From Apodemus sylvaticus (Eukaryota > Chordata > Mammalia > Rodentia > Muridae), in assembly GCF_947179515.1 (NCBI RefSeq), contig NC_067477.1, positions 76,606,644 through 76,670,643 on the forward strand: a DNA stretch of 64,000 nt. The letters are read 5' to 3'. Both the position numbers and the translations under genes were made by a program. The notes beneath the pieces were generated by a model. It made no database searches. It was not told the DNA's origin and was given only the letters and a program-made list of their open reading frames with translations. Each line of letters starts with the position of its first letter. Position 1 is the first letter of the stretch. Positions 37,116 through 48,902 of the stretch are shown here, in pieces.

Positions 37116-39149
37116 AAAGCAGCCCCTCCCCAGGATGCTCAGACCTCTTTTGTTTCACCACTTTAGCTTTACTTTACATCAGCATGCAACAAAAGGTTGC
37201 TGGAATTTTCCAAATAGACAACTAGTTGATTGCAACATCATATATTTAACCTAGTTGTAAGTTAAATGTGCTGGACATTAGAAAGACATATTATAACGTA
37301 CTGAGCTCAACGTAACTGTTGAGCTATTGCTATGGTCTTGGCACAGAGCAGACATTTGCATAGCAATACCAAAGTTTCATATTTTAAAATTATCACATTA
37401 CAACATAATTATTACTATCAAATTACAAAGGAGGAACAAGGGGAAGAATGTAGTATTTGCTAGAGCTATTGCAGGTAGCCAAGACATAGCAGTAATCTAA
37501 ATGCTTGGGTTTAGCCTCAGAGTTCAGGCTTTGCCAACATAAGAATATTACCTAAAAGAACCAGCAAATACTATCTTAAAATATCCAGATACAGATTCCT
37601 AAAGGAATCCTCATAATGACACAGAAGATCTTTGATGAGCTCATATTGTAAAGGATATATGCAGGAGATGTTACAAGGATGCTCCCACAAATAGAATTAT
37701 CCCATGAGGCTAATTCATATAACTATGTAAAGAAGGCTAAATGCAAAGATACTGAAATCAAAGGACACATCATTGATCATGTTCTAAGCCAGAAAGGGAT
37801 ATGGAGAGAAGATCAGGGAGGAGAAGGAAAGAGGAAGAAAGAAGAGCAAAGGGGGAGAAAGTAATAACAAGATTTTTACTCTTCAGCAAAGTGTGTCTTA
37901 CCTGATATATACATACATACAAACATACATATGAATATATATATTCCCATACATTCAAGTACAGTAATAGTATCCTAATAAACAAGTGATCAAAAACGCT
38001 GAACCATTTGCATTCTGGTCCTTCTTAGCCTGCTTAATCTTTGACACTATGTGTAGTCTTTCTTAGAACTTCAGGTGTCCCATTTTTATTTATTTCTGGC
38101 CACATCCATTGTACTCAGACACAGGTAGAAGTTGGCAGAGTCTAATTAATTACTCAAGTCCTAAGAAAAAAATCACTGTGTACACATAAAGAAATCTATA
38201 CTTCCCTTAATTAGAGCCCAAACAAGAGCTATTAAAAGAGTCTTTCTGTGCATATGTATAAGACCTCTATACATTTATTTTTACATGCATTAGGTATAAA
38301 TAGTTAGTTTGTGACTCTGAAGATGATTGTTGAATAGTTAAGTATATTTCTTCTATTCACTGGAGAGGAAGTTTGCCACATTCTCCTTAAAATCCACAGT
38401 CTTAGGCATTGTTAGTAAATCATAATGAAGATCTAAGTCACGAGAATGGGCCCATTGGTGGGATCAGTGTTTTTATTTGTGGAAAAGCTAGCTTCCATGT
38501 TTCTGTATTGCAGCTGCTTTTAAAAAGTCATTTTCTGTTTCAATTGTCTGAAAATAAAACATGAAATGTAAAATTATGTCTGCTACAACCCTACATCTAG
38601 TCTGCATCCTCAAGACTCAGAATTCAATCCATTGACCAAGCAAATAAGGAGACATCTGTCTGTTCGGACAATATGATGGAATCCAGTGTCTTGCCCTTCC
38701 TGCATCGGTTTTTAACAGACTAGACCATGTAGTGGGGTCTTCTGTGCCAGGCATTGCTTGCTGACAGTCTTATCCTGTACATGGCCTACACTGACATTTA
38801 GGAGCTGATGTCTGTAGCGACTTACAAAGGATACTCTTTGATCATTTGAGTATTTATACCACAAAAATCAGAAGATTGTGGCCTCTCTCATTACAGCAAC
38901 CAACCGTGCTTCTGTGGAGTAGGCAAGTCAGCTTGCTATTTCATTGCAGACTAATGAGACTTTGAGAGCTTCAAGTTGAAAACTCCAAGAACAAAACTTT
39001 TGTGTATTTTGTTTTTCAAAAGAGTAAGCAGCTGTACAAATCCAGTGCAGAAAGTTTCCCTTTACTTGTCCCCAATTTCGCCATGCTTCATTTTTACATT
39101 CTTTATCTTTCCAATCTAAGCCAGGTTGTATAAAAGTTTGAGTTTTTTT
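37116..39149. other. Unique DNA, nothing recognised
   Basis: About 2 kb without a recognised repeat or gene. It includes a short purine-rich run at 37800-37860 and TA/CA-rich sequence at 37904-37945. Confidence 0.45.
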
Positions 39150-39293
39150 GTGTGTCTGTGCACTTTCTGTAGAGGCCAGAAGACATTTTTGTGCTCTCTT
39201 GGAACTGGAGCTGGTTGTGAGCTGTCACGTGAGTGCTTGAAATCAAACCTGGGTCTTCTTAACCACAGTGCCATCTGTCCAGATCATAGCTTC
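39150..39293 (-). mobile_element. B3-type (B2-related) SINE, old
   Basis: On the plus strand the order TGTAGAGGCCAGAAGACAT, TCTCTTGGAACTGGAG, ATCAAACCTGGGTCTTC, ACCACAGTGCCATCTGTCC is the reverse complement of rodent B3 SINEs. The tRNA-like head is therefore at the right end. It explains part of the 127-codon plus-strand frame at 39126-39509, which is therefore not a gene. Confidence 0.75.
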
Positions 39294-40800
39294 TGGATTT
39301 TTCTTTTGTACTTATATGAAATGGCCTACCTGCCAAATATATTTCCAGTACATGTGAAAGCTGCAGCCATGTTTGTTACTAATGGCCATTGTGGCACAAG
39401 TGCACCTTACATTGCAGCACAAGACATGAAGAACATGGCTGCTCTGAATCGTTATAAAAGAAGCCAGGTGGGAGAGATGAGACTTGTGTCTAAACAGTGG
39501 GGTCCTTAGAAAGGAAAGACCTGGGCAGGCTTACTTCCAGCTCTGGATCTTTCTTTTCCTACTGAGGATATTTTACTAGACAGATTTTCTCTCTTCACCA
39601 TTATACAAACTATGTTCAGAAGCCTTCCTAACCCAGGGTACTACCCTGTCATTTCCCATTCAAGGTCCATGGATTCCAATCCTGGCTGTGTCGAGCTGGA
39701 CTGCTCTCTCATTTTAGGTTTCTGTACTGGAAAGCTGTGAATTTCTCATGTGCTTTGTCTTACTCTTTTGTATAGTCCTCATGGACAAGATGAGATTCTG
39801 GTTTCTACTTCCAGACTCTTTTGTGTCTTTTAATGGTTTGGCATCCAGGAAGAGAGGATCTGACTTTTGGGGACCCTTCTTTCAAAGACAAATTAATGTA
39901 ACCTCAGAAAAGTCACTTAAACTTCATTTCCTGCTTAGTTAAAACATTGAGAAAATTTTACATCGTCAGGGATTCCTGGCTTGCAGACTGTTCCTTTGGG
40001 TAGCTATCACATTGCTAGGAGCCTGGTGTGCATCAGTGCTGCCCAAGGCTTTCCAAACATTCACCCCCATATGTTGTATGAAAATCTATAGAGACACAAA
40101 ATACAATAACTTCTTTTTTAAAAGTGTTTACACTCTTGAACAAAGCTTACCAAACTAAACACTATAGAAGGAGCAAGAGAAAATTTAACTTTCTCTTGTA
40201 AAGATTAAAGGAAACAAAAGACAGAGATCTTGCTTAAATTACCTCTTCTCCCAAAGTCTGATGCCAACCTAGATTCCTTTTAAATACATTTAACTCTGAA
40301 GCCTAAGTTAATGAAGATTAGAAATGGAGACATGAAGCTGGGTAACCTCTTAAATGCCTTAAGAAATCAAGAACGGACTGTTCTGACATTTGGTACAGCA
40401 CCAGTCGGACAAGGCTACAATGGCAAATGACTACACTGGGGAGACCAGAACAACAAGAATTTCTTCCTAAAGTCTAGAAGCTAGTGCTCTGAGCTCAGTT
40501 CTGAATATATGCTGATCAGTTTTGCCCTCGTCATCTGTCTTTAGCTTATGGGTGGCTTTTCCTTCAAATGTCATCATAAGACATTCCCTTCCGCAATTGT
40601 TTCTGCTAAACATTTCTTGCTATACGGGGACACCAGGTATGATGTATTAGAATCCTCCCCTAATTACTGCTTCCTCAGTTACTTCTGGGCAATACTATCT
40701 GCAAAGAGAATGACATACAAAATTACCTGGCGGGAAAAAGACCCCAAGCATGGATTTTAGAGAAGCAATCTAGTTCAAAATATCCACCAGCATGGAATTT
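39294..40800. other. Unique DNA, nothing recognised
   Basis: No repeat or gene recognised. Frames of 64 to 70 codons lack domain character. Confidence 0.45.
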
Positions 40801-40804
40801 CACC

Positions 40805-41250
40805 TGCATTAGCAATAAACGAGGCCACTGGGCATAGGGTCCCCAATGGGGGAGCTGGAGGTTGGTCCGGAAGAGCTGAAAGTGTTTACAGCCCCGTGGG
40901 AAGAACAATAATTTCAGCCACCCAGATGCCCTAAGACTCCCAGGGACTGAACCATCAACCAAGGGGCACACATGGTTCTAGCCAAAAATGTGGCAGGGGA
41001 AGGCCTTGTTGGGCATCAATGGGAGGAGTGGTCTTTGGTCAGGTAAAGGCTCAATAGATTCCCCAACAAAGAGACATCGAGAGTGGGGAGGTGGGAGTGG
41101 ATTAGGCAGAGGGACATATACTTGGAGGCAGGGGGTGAGAGGAGGGGTTTGAGGTCTTTGGGGAGGGAGGAAATTGGGAAAGGGTTTACCATTGGCAATG
41201 TAAATGAAGACAATATTCAATAAAAAAATTAAAAAAAAGAACATTTTAAG
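40805..41250 (+). mobile_element. LINE-1 3' UTR, old, 5'-truncated, plus strand
   Basis: It reads CACTGGGCATAGGGTCCCCAA, TACAGCCCCGTGGGAAGAACAA, CCCAGGGACTGAACCATCAACC and the G-rich tract, then GCAATGTAAATGAAG, TTCAATAAAA and an A-rich tail ending near 41240. These are the ordered blocks of a rodent L1 3' UTR. No ORF2 is included. The minus-strand frames of 65 to 88 codons here are antisense artefacts of the polypurine tract. Confidence 0.8.
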
Positions 41251-41559
41251 CGTTTCTCATCCTTGAGAAAGGTAACATTTTTTCTAACTACAGATCATTT
41301 ACATTCCGCATATGCTCTTCTGATGATTTTTTTATATATGGAGCTGTGTGATTGTAAAGCGACTGAAGATTGAGAATTCATTAAAACTATTCTCAGTTCA
41401 TCCTAATTATAAGAAGAGATTAAGAATGAGACTTTGACATAACAATGTAAAGACTTTGTATAATACGTTTGAGTCATATTCTTTCCCTTCCCCCAATTCT
41501 TCCCAGTATCCCCTTTCCTATCTACTTCACATCATTTACATTGTTTCAAAAATGAAGGC

Positions 41560-41607
41560 AAATTATTATTAATTATTATTATTAATTATTATAATCATTA
41601 TTATTAC
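41560..41607. repeat. (ATT)n-rich simple repeat
   Basis: AATTATTATTATTAATTATTAT-like sequence that is partly self-complementary, followed by a T11 run at 41610-41620. Confidence 0.85.
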
Positions 41608-41609
41608 CT

Positions 41610-41845
41610 TTTTTTTTTTTACAGTCCAGTTGTTATCTACCTCCTGGTTGGTCTACCTTCTGACTGTTCTTCATCACATACCTCCCCGCCCTTCCTCCAA
41701 GAGGAAGTCCCCCATCCCCTGCCTCTGCCCAGCAGACCTCCTCACTCCCTGGGGCCTCAAGCCTCTTGTAGGTTAGGTGCAGTCTTTCTATGCATCTTCC
41801 ACCCTTTCCCTAATTCAACCACAGGCCAACCCAGAAGAAGCCAAA
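41610..41845 (-). mobile_element. Lx-class LINE-1 3' UTR fragment
   Basis: Starting at a poly(T) run, the blocks ACAGTCCAGTTGTTATC, CTTCTGACTGTTCTTCATCAC, ACTCCCTGGGGCCTCAAGCC, TTAGGTGCAG and TTTCCCTAATTCAACCACAGG are the antisense of the Lx 3' UTR, with an internal deletion before the last block. No ORF2 is joined to it directly. Confidence 0.75.
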
Positions 41846-41875
41846 TTTTTTAAAAATGCACATTAACAAACTAAA

Positions 41876-41982
41876 ACACACACATACATGCACAAACATG
41901 CACAAACATGCCAACATGAGGCATGCACATACACATAAACACACACATGCACACACACACACACACACGTACATGCACATAC
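41876..41982. repeat. CA-rich repeat
   Basis: CACACA and ACATGCACA units. It generates the Cys-Val and His-Thr runs in overlapping frames on both strands. Confidence 0.85.
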
Positions 41983-42689
41983 AGAGAGAAATGTAGTCTG
42001 TTTTGGTGTATTTTTAAATCCTACTCGTACTTGCTTATTCTTTTTTTTTTCTTTGTGCATAATACTAAGAACTATGATAGGCTGCAAGGGAAATGGAGAG
42101 GCAGATCACTCCAGTAACTGAATTTCTGAAGCTATTCTCATCTGGCTGTCTTCTTATATTCTTTCCAAAAAAAAAAAAATAGTAAAAACTGTGAAAAGAA
42201 GGTGTTGTAGAAATGAAAAGCTCTTGGTAGTTGCTTTGTTTAGGAAAAGACCTTTCAGGTAACATATCTAGCATCTGAAATTATGCAGGTTGAACATAGT
42301 TCTTATGTGTATTAGATTTCTATGATTTACAAATTTTTACTTCACCTATAATATGTGTATAGATAAGCTTAGAATTTTTGCCCTAACCTATGCCAGAGGA
42401 GACTGAAACACAGCATCCTCACTTTAGTCAACCTTTCTCACCTTAGTCTTTCCTGTCAACCTTACTCTTTTTATAAAATCATAGTCTGCTTTTCTACATT
42501 TATTTTCAAATATGCTACCCTCTTATTTTTGTTTTATAACCCTCTATATAACTTTAATTAGTTTTTAATACTATTAAGAAAATTGTTCAGGCATGCACTC
42601 TCTTTCATGGTGTGAGCCTAAAGTCCTCACAAGGGCCACTCTAATAGGTTTCAGGAAGTTTCCACTTTACTAGCTTTACACATTGTTCT
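41983..42689. other. Unique DNA, nothing certain
   Basis: A T-rich stretch. Part of it may be decayed L1 3' UTR connecting to the element at 42.7 kb, but I cannot align it. Confidence 0.4.
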
Positions 42690-44220
42690 CCAAATGCCTG
42701 CCAATTCCAGTCCTATCTCCATGTACTCTCCATCTCTCCCCTGCCAACTAGATCTGTCCTATTCCTGTCCTTACCCACCTTAATCTCCCCACAAAATCTA
42801 TTTTCTTTTTCCAGGTAGGGCCATACATCTTATCTTAAGCCCTCTTTGTTTCCTAGCCTTTCTGCATCTGTGGATTGTGGCACAATTATCATTTACTTAA
42901 CAGTTAATGTCTACTTATAAGTGAATGCATAACATGATTCTCTTTCAGGGTTCAAGCTGCCTTACTAAGGATGATTTTCTTCTAGTTCCATCCACTTACT
43001 TGCAAATTTCAATATGCCATGGTTTTGAACAGTTGAGTAATACTTCATTGCATAGATGTACCATATTTCCCTTATCCATTCTTTGGTTGAAGGATATCTA
43101 GGTTGTTTCCAGTTTCTGACTATTATTTAAAAAGCCATTATGAACATAGTTGGGCAAGTATCCTTGTGACAGGATGGAGTTTCTTTTGGGTATATGTCCA
43201 GGAATGGAATAGCTTGGTTTTGAAGTAGCTTGATTCTCAATTTTTAGAGGAACCACCATATTGATTTCCAAAGTGGCTGTACAAGTTTACACTCCAATGA
43301 AGATGCATTTCCCCTTGCTCTATATCCTTGCCAGCAAGAGATGTCACTTGGGGTTTTGATCTTAAGCATTTTGAGAGGGGTCAGATGGGAATCTCAAAAT
43401 AGTTCTGAGATGCATTTCCCTGGTAGCTAAGGATGTTGAACATTTCTAAGTGCTTCTCAGACATTTCTGATTCTTTTGTTGAAAATTCTGTTTAGAACTA
43501 TATTCCATTTTCCAGTTAGATTATTTAGTTTGTCTAACTAGTTTCTTGAATTTATTTATATTTTTATATATTTGGGATATTAGGTCTAGTCACATATAGA
43601 GCTGGTGAAAAACTGTTCCCATTCTGTAGTCCACACTTTTGTACTATTGGTGATCCCTTTGCTTTTCAGTTGCATGAGTCTTACTTATTAAGTGTTAATC
43701 TTAGTGGCTGTGCTATTGGTGTTCTGTTCAGGCAGTTCTGTTCAGAACTCCTTTTCCAATGAGTTCAAAGCTATTCTCCACTTTCTCTTGTATTAGGTTC
43801 AGTGTATGTGGTTTTATGGGAGCAGATGCAGAAATCCACAACCAACCCTTAAGTAGAACTTAGAGTTCTACTGAGAGTGGGGAGGAAGCCAGAAGGCCCA
43901 GGGATACCATGAAAGTACAGCCCTCAAAAGCAAATAAGCAGAAGTCATAGGGACTCACAGAAGCTGAAGATATAATCACAGACCACAGGTCTGAGCTAGG
44001 TCCTCTGCATATTTGTTATGGTTATGTAGGTTGGAGTTCTTACACCAGGTTTGCTTGGAAAGCTTTTCTTTAAAAAAAAAGGGAATGGAGGAAAGGTGGA
44101 TCTAGATGAGAGTGGATCAAGATGTGAGGAGAGCTGTGTGGATGGAGGGGAACTGGGAGGAGTAGAGAGAATGGAAAGTATGGTCCAGATGTAATGTATA
44201 ACAGAAGAAAAAAGAAAAGT
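42690..44220. mobile_element. Old Lx-like LINE-1, probably twin-primed
   Basis: 42690-43815 is minus-strand LINE-1: a proximal 3' UTR (TGGATTGTGGCACAATTATC, TTTACTTAACAGTTAATGTC) and the ORF2 C-terminus to the LKLIEKK-equivalent. At 43816 the orientation flips to a plus-strand distal Lx 3' UTR (GCAGATGCAGAAATCCACAACC, AGTGGGGAGGAAGCC, TAGGTCCTCTGCATAT) that ends at GATGTAATGTATAACAG plus an A-rich tail near 44220. This is the order expected of a 5' inversion. Heavy divergence means an old insertion, and two independent abutting fragments are possible. Confidence 0.72.
42900..43815 (-). pseudogene. Decayed L1 ORF2 C-terminal region
   Basis: Nucleotide similarity to the ORF2 end is clear, for example GAACATAGTTGGGCAAGTATC and TTGATTTCCAAAGTGGCTG. 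No open frame of useful length survives. Confidence 0.75.
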
Positions 44221-44790
44221 TGTTCATGCATACATACTAAAATGAAAAAGCATCTCAAGTTAAATATACCAACTTTATAGGGTAAAATGGGCAAAGAGAT
44301 TATTTACTTAAAGTCCCATGAAATATCTCTTACTTTGCCAGGTGAAGCACATCTAACTGAGTCTAATTGGGTATTATCTAAAATGTTGAGTGATGTGGAT
44401 TTTGTTTTTTAACCTCAATATTTTGATGCCACAGTGCCCGGAATCTTTTAGTGTAGGATGGGCCCTTGTAGGCTTCTCTCACCTCATGAAACAGCTTTAG
44501 TGCTAAGAAACATTAATGAATTAGTATTGTAAAAGGTTCTCAATTTCAATGACTTGTTCCTATATGCAAAATAGAATTAAAATTTGAATTTTTGAATTAG
44601 CAAAATAGTTGCTGGACAGATTTGTTTTCTCACTCGGACAACAAAGATTGTCATTTTGCCTGTGCTCTCTGACAAGGAAACAGCCGTGTAATGGTAAACA
44701 CAGGTATTCAGAGCAAATGAGAACTTGCTCTGCCTTTTATGGAAATTGTCTTATCTATTTTACTATATCAATAACACTAATAATAAAACA
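44221..44790. other. Unique DNA, nothing recognised
   Basis: No repeat or gene recognised. Confidence 0.45.
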
Positions 44791-45005
44791 ATAGTAATAG
44801 CCATACTAATATCTAGCACTTACTATCAACTTGTTGACTAGCAGACACTATGCAATTATTACTTCATTTGAACCAGAAAATAAGAGTGCTCTCCTATTAT
44901 TCTAATTTATGGAAACTGCAAAATGAAATATTAGAAGGACTGGGGGGTCATGCACTTAATAAGTAGTAAAATCAAACACACCATCTTTCTTTAAAGTATC
45001 TTTCA
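44791..45005 (+). mobile_element. MIR SINE remnant
   Basis: The order TCTAGCACTTACTAT, GCAGACACTATGCAA, TTACTTCATTTGAACC, CCTATTATTCTAATTTATGGA, AACTGCAAAATGAAAT, TCATGCACTTAATAAGTAGTA follows the MIR consensus (GCACTTACTATGTGCCAGGCACTG, TTTAATCCTCACAAC, CCCATTTTACAGATGAGGAAACTGAG, GTCACACAGCTAGTAAGTGG). It is an ancient tRNA-derived SINE shared by mammals, so this locus predates the rodent-specific insertions. Confidence 0.65.
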
Positions 45006-45799
45006 GCATTTCAACAATTATGATTTAATGGACAGTAGACACCCTAACATATTATCTATTCATTCGAAAAAGAAATTTGTGATTTAGTATAAAAACGACA
45101 ATTTCTACCCCTAAACTACTTCTCTGGAACTTCTTTCTTATAAATATATAAAGAAAGATAATTTTTATAAAAATGTAAATTGACTTAGGAAAAATGGGTT
45201 TTTCAAATGCAGGTAATAAGGGAAATGGGAAATGGGTATTCTGGAAGTAGACAGAAATTGTGTTAGAATATTAAAATTTTCATAATGCTGCATTACTTGC
45301 CTCTGATGTCATGCCTATGCCTGAGTCTTGGAATCACCCTTGGGGGTTTCATTTAGAGTTGGCAAGAGATCTTCCAACTTGGGCTTTTCTTTTTCCTAGA
45401 CTTCAATTATTTAGTTTTTCTGATTCTCTTTTTATTCTTTGATCTTTTATAGGCCACTTAAAGCTTTTGATTCCTGTTTTCTTCTGTATTTTCTTAACTT
45501 TCATCTCAGAAGACTCCTCTCAGAATATAGGCATATTTCTAAGAAAATAGTTCAGGAGGTATACTTTCTAGAGCTCAAGTCTCAGGAAATGAAGTGGCTC
45601 TGTGAAAACCTAATATGAAATCACCCCCTAGCTAAAGTTCTAAATATAAAAAGACTTACTAGATCTTTGGAGTGTCTCTCTTATTAATAATTCACTCTAT
45701 TGTTTTTCCTTTTCTTGAAAGAACCATAAGCCTTTGAGAAGTAAAGTTAATTAAGATTTCAAGATAATTTTATGTTAGTGTCTGGTATGGTGTGTTCCT
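45006..45799. other. Unique DNA, nothing recognised
   Basis: No repeat or gene recognised. Confidence 0.45.
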
Positions 45800-45801
45800 C
45801 C

Positions 45802-45876
45802 ATTTTTTTTTTTTTTTTTTGTTGTTTTTTGTTAATTCTAGATGTAGTTAAGTCAGCAATGAAGGATAACTATATC
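45802..45876. mobile_element. Short RMER-like repeat 3' remnant
   Basis: After a T18 run, GTTAATTCTAGATGTAGTTAAGT resembles the end of the repeat at 55.4 kb (GTTAACTACAGATGTAGTCGAGT). The match is short. Confidence 0.4.
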
Positions 45877-48590
45877 ATGAGATGATCATTCTCCCTCTCT
45901 CAATCCTGTTCATACTCAGAATACTTATTTGCATAATTCCACATTTATTTCTATCTTTTCACTGTGTGATCACAAAGGAGATTGTGATATTTTGAATTTC
46001 CTACATATTTTTTAACCTAAGTAAGTAGGCAGAAAATTTAAATAACTATTTAGAATCAACTAAAGCTTTTAGTCTTATACTTTTTTTTTTTTTACATCCA
46101 ATGATAGTTCAAAATTTTTTCCAATAATGGACTATCAGGTATTGGGTCTAAGTCCTGATTCATGCCTAAATATTTTCAAAAACATCATGTCATATGAAAG
46201 TGTAAAATTTAATGCTAAGTTTTACAACTTCCATTCTGAATGCTGTCTTATTCTAACTGTATAAAATTTCATTGACTTGTATAGACTTTGGGTATGGTTG
46301 ATTTTTGTGTGTGACTTTTTTCTTTATTAGAAAGTCTTTATAATAATGTTTATAGAATTATTAAAAATAAAAACAACTTAAAAAATCTGACAAAGCCTTT
46401 ATTATTCATTAGGAAAATAAAACATTAGCATTTATCCATAGTATTGTTTTTTTGTGTAAACTTGAAACAATAGCTCAGCATGCAGAGGGCTTGCAATTCA
46501 AAGCTCACTGACAGTGCAGCACTTGGATATATGTTAATCATTATGAGGCATTTCTTTTTTAAAAAAAGTTAGGTCATACTGGGGATGTTTATGAGAAGCT
46601 AAAGAGATTAAGTTAGACTCTGAGATGAAAAATAAATATAAGCATATTAAAAATGACTGCAACTTAAAAGAATTGAGAGAGGCATCTCATAATCTATTGT
46701 TTTATTCATTTGTGGCTAACTTGATTTCACTGACTATAAAACATGTGGGTTTATTGTAGTTTCTAGTAGTTGTTGACAGCATGGCATTCTTCCGCTTAAA
46801 GAAGGATCTAGCCCTTAATTAATAGAACCACGTTTGAAAGTTGCTTGATCAAGTGTCTACTCTGCTCATAGCTGGTCTCCAAAGTTCTCCTGATGATCTG
46901 CATTTTACAAAGTACAACTGTACTTTTTGGAGCATGGCAGGTCTCCAAATTATATACAAGCATAACCTTTCTAAAAGATATTATTTTAACAAATGAAAAC
47001 ATAAAGCTACCATAACACTCAACTATTGTTTTGAAAGAGCTTATTATCTATAAGGATTAATACAAGCCTGTTTTTATAAAAACATATAAATATATTATAT
47101 ATAGGGATATATAATGTAGTAGTAAAAATATTTTAAATTGGATTTTCTATTTATTATCTGTGTGAGTGTTGGTATTCAACACCTGACCAACTTCTCACAC
47201 AGACCTTGTGGTTTTCCTTTGAGAATCAGGTATGAAAATGTTTCATAATGTTCATCTATATTGTCTCAGGTGATGAGTGGTCAAGTATTTGATGAATGTT
47301 GACATCTGAGTTTCTGAAACAATCTAAATGAGAATGCCATACTAGTATGCTGATTTTAGATTCCACAGGGAATTAGTGTCCGTGTCCTCATGTTTAGCAC
47401 ACACATATCATAAAAAGTAAAATTGGTGTGCCTCTTTTGTCTTCAATACTATCCCTCTCCTCTGCAGCACTACCACAAAAAACCCCTGACTATTTATCAC
47501 ATTAAAGTAACTCAGGATATCAGGGCATTTTTTTCATGGATGAGGAGACACACTTCAGCTGAGTCTCTAAAGTCTGTAAAGTCAATGGTTTGACAATTCA
47601 GAACTTTTGATACTTTGTAACTGGCTAATAGCCTCATTTCATTTCTTTCCAAAATTTCTATAACAGTAGGAATTTTGGCAAACATACTTTTGAAATAATT
47701 AGTCATAAAATTATTCCTAGCAAGCTTCCTTTCCTAAGGATAGCAGGAGTACCTGCCACATATGCACAGAAACAATGTCACTGCTCACAAAACCACCCCT
47801 GACACAATTTTACCAGCTACATCAGGCTGCCAAGCTTTCTGTAGAAATTGTTTGAACATCATTCTTTCTCATTTCTTTGTTTTTCTCTGCATGACCTCCC
47901 CTTCGCTACCCTTTGTGCCTTAGATTTCGATTGCCCTGCTGTGTTATTCTTCAACCTTTTTACATATTTATTGTTCCATAAACCTAGATGTTGATTTTCT
48001 TTCATAGTTGATTTAATTTATTTTGTGAGTTTGTGTTCAATTTATGGATTTTGAGATAAATCTCTCACTGGTTCTTTACACTATAGACTGCATAAAATCT
48101 GATTTATAAAAGTTCACTTTGTTTTTGATGTAAAAGCAAATACTGCATTTGATTTGCCCTTGGTCACATGAGGTTATCGAGAAAAGGGAATGTTCTTGAT
48201 ACTGGTTAAATTGGTCCTTTTTGATTTTTAGTTGAAGCAAAGAAGAAGGGAATTGACATTTGCCCGAGTTTGATATTTGAGCTGACTCTAATCTTTGATT
48301 ATTTTCAAATGTTTATGTAAATTTGGGTCTTTCTAAGCAATCAGCATTTACAGCAGAGCAAGCTTTGTAGAAAGAAACCACTTCTATACTTAAAGGGAAC
48401 AAAAGGCATACTACCTCAGACTTTATAACACTCTACTGAGTATTGTACACAGAGAACAGACAGGTGCCAATGGGTAGTGTACCCTCTTGGGGACACAATG
48501 TTGTCATTTGGGTCTTAAGTGCAGACTAGAAGTTGCAGTCTTTCTGTCCCCTCTTCAAAAATTTCTTTTAGTTTTAGGTATAAGAGTTGT
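45877..48590. other. Unique AT-rich DNA, one hairpin
   Basis: No repeat family or gene recognised across 2.7 kb. It contains the imperfect hairpin at 47157-47203. Confidence 0.45.
47157..47203. repeat. Imperfect inverted repeat (hairpin)
   Basis: The outer arms TCTGTGTGAG (47157-47166) and CTCACACAGA (47194-47203) are exact complements. The inner arms GTTGGT (47168-47173) and ACCAAC (47186-47191) extend the stem past a 1/2-base internal loop, and the loop is 12 nt. At 47 nt it is shorter than a normal pre-miRNA. Confidence 0.75.
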
Positions 48591-48902
48591 TTGGGTGATC
48601 CTATTTTTTTTATTTTTTATTTTTATTTTATTTTCTATATTCTTTGTTTACATTCCAAATGATTTCCCCTTTCCCGCATCCCCCCTCCCCATATGTCCCA
48701 TAAACCTTCTTCTCTCCATCCCTTCTCCAATCACATCCCTCCTTTTTTTCTGTCCTTATATTCCCTTTCAATGCTAGATTGATCCTTTCCAGGATCAGGA
48801 CCCTCTCCATACTTCTTCATGGGAGTCATTTGTTATGCAATTTGTGCCTTGGGTATTCAGGGCTTCTGGGCTAATTAATATCCACTTGGGTGATGCTATT
48901 TT
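48591..48902 (-). mobile_element. Short 5'-truncated LINE-1 3' end with TSD
   Basis: The last 278 bp or so of a LINE-1 (48608-48885, minus) from the subfamily whose 3' UTR reads TTCTATATTCTTTGTTTACATT. The flanking repeats TTGGGTGATCCTATTTT (48591-48607) and TTGGGTGATGCTATTTT (48886-48902) agree at 16 of 17 bases. It shares its subfamily with the 58.5-kb element. Confidence 0.92.

Noticed and set aside
39126..39509. 127-codon plus-strand frame
   Set aside because: Its first third is antisense B3 SINE; the rest has no domain.
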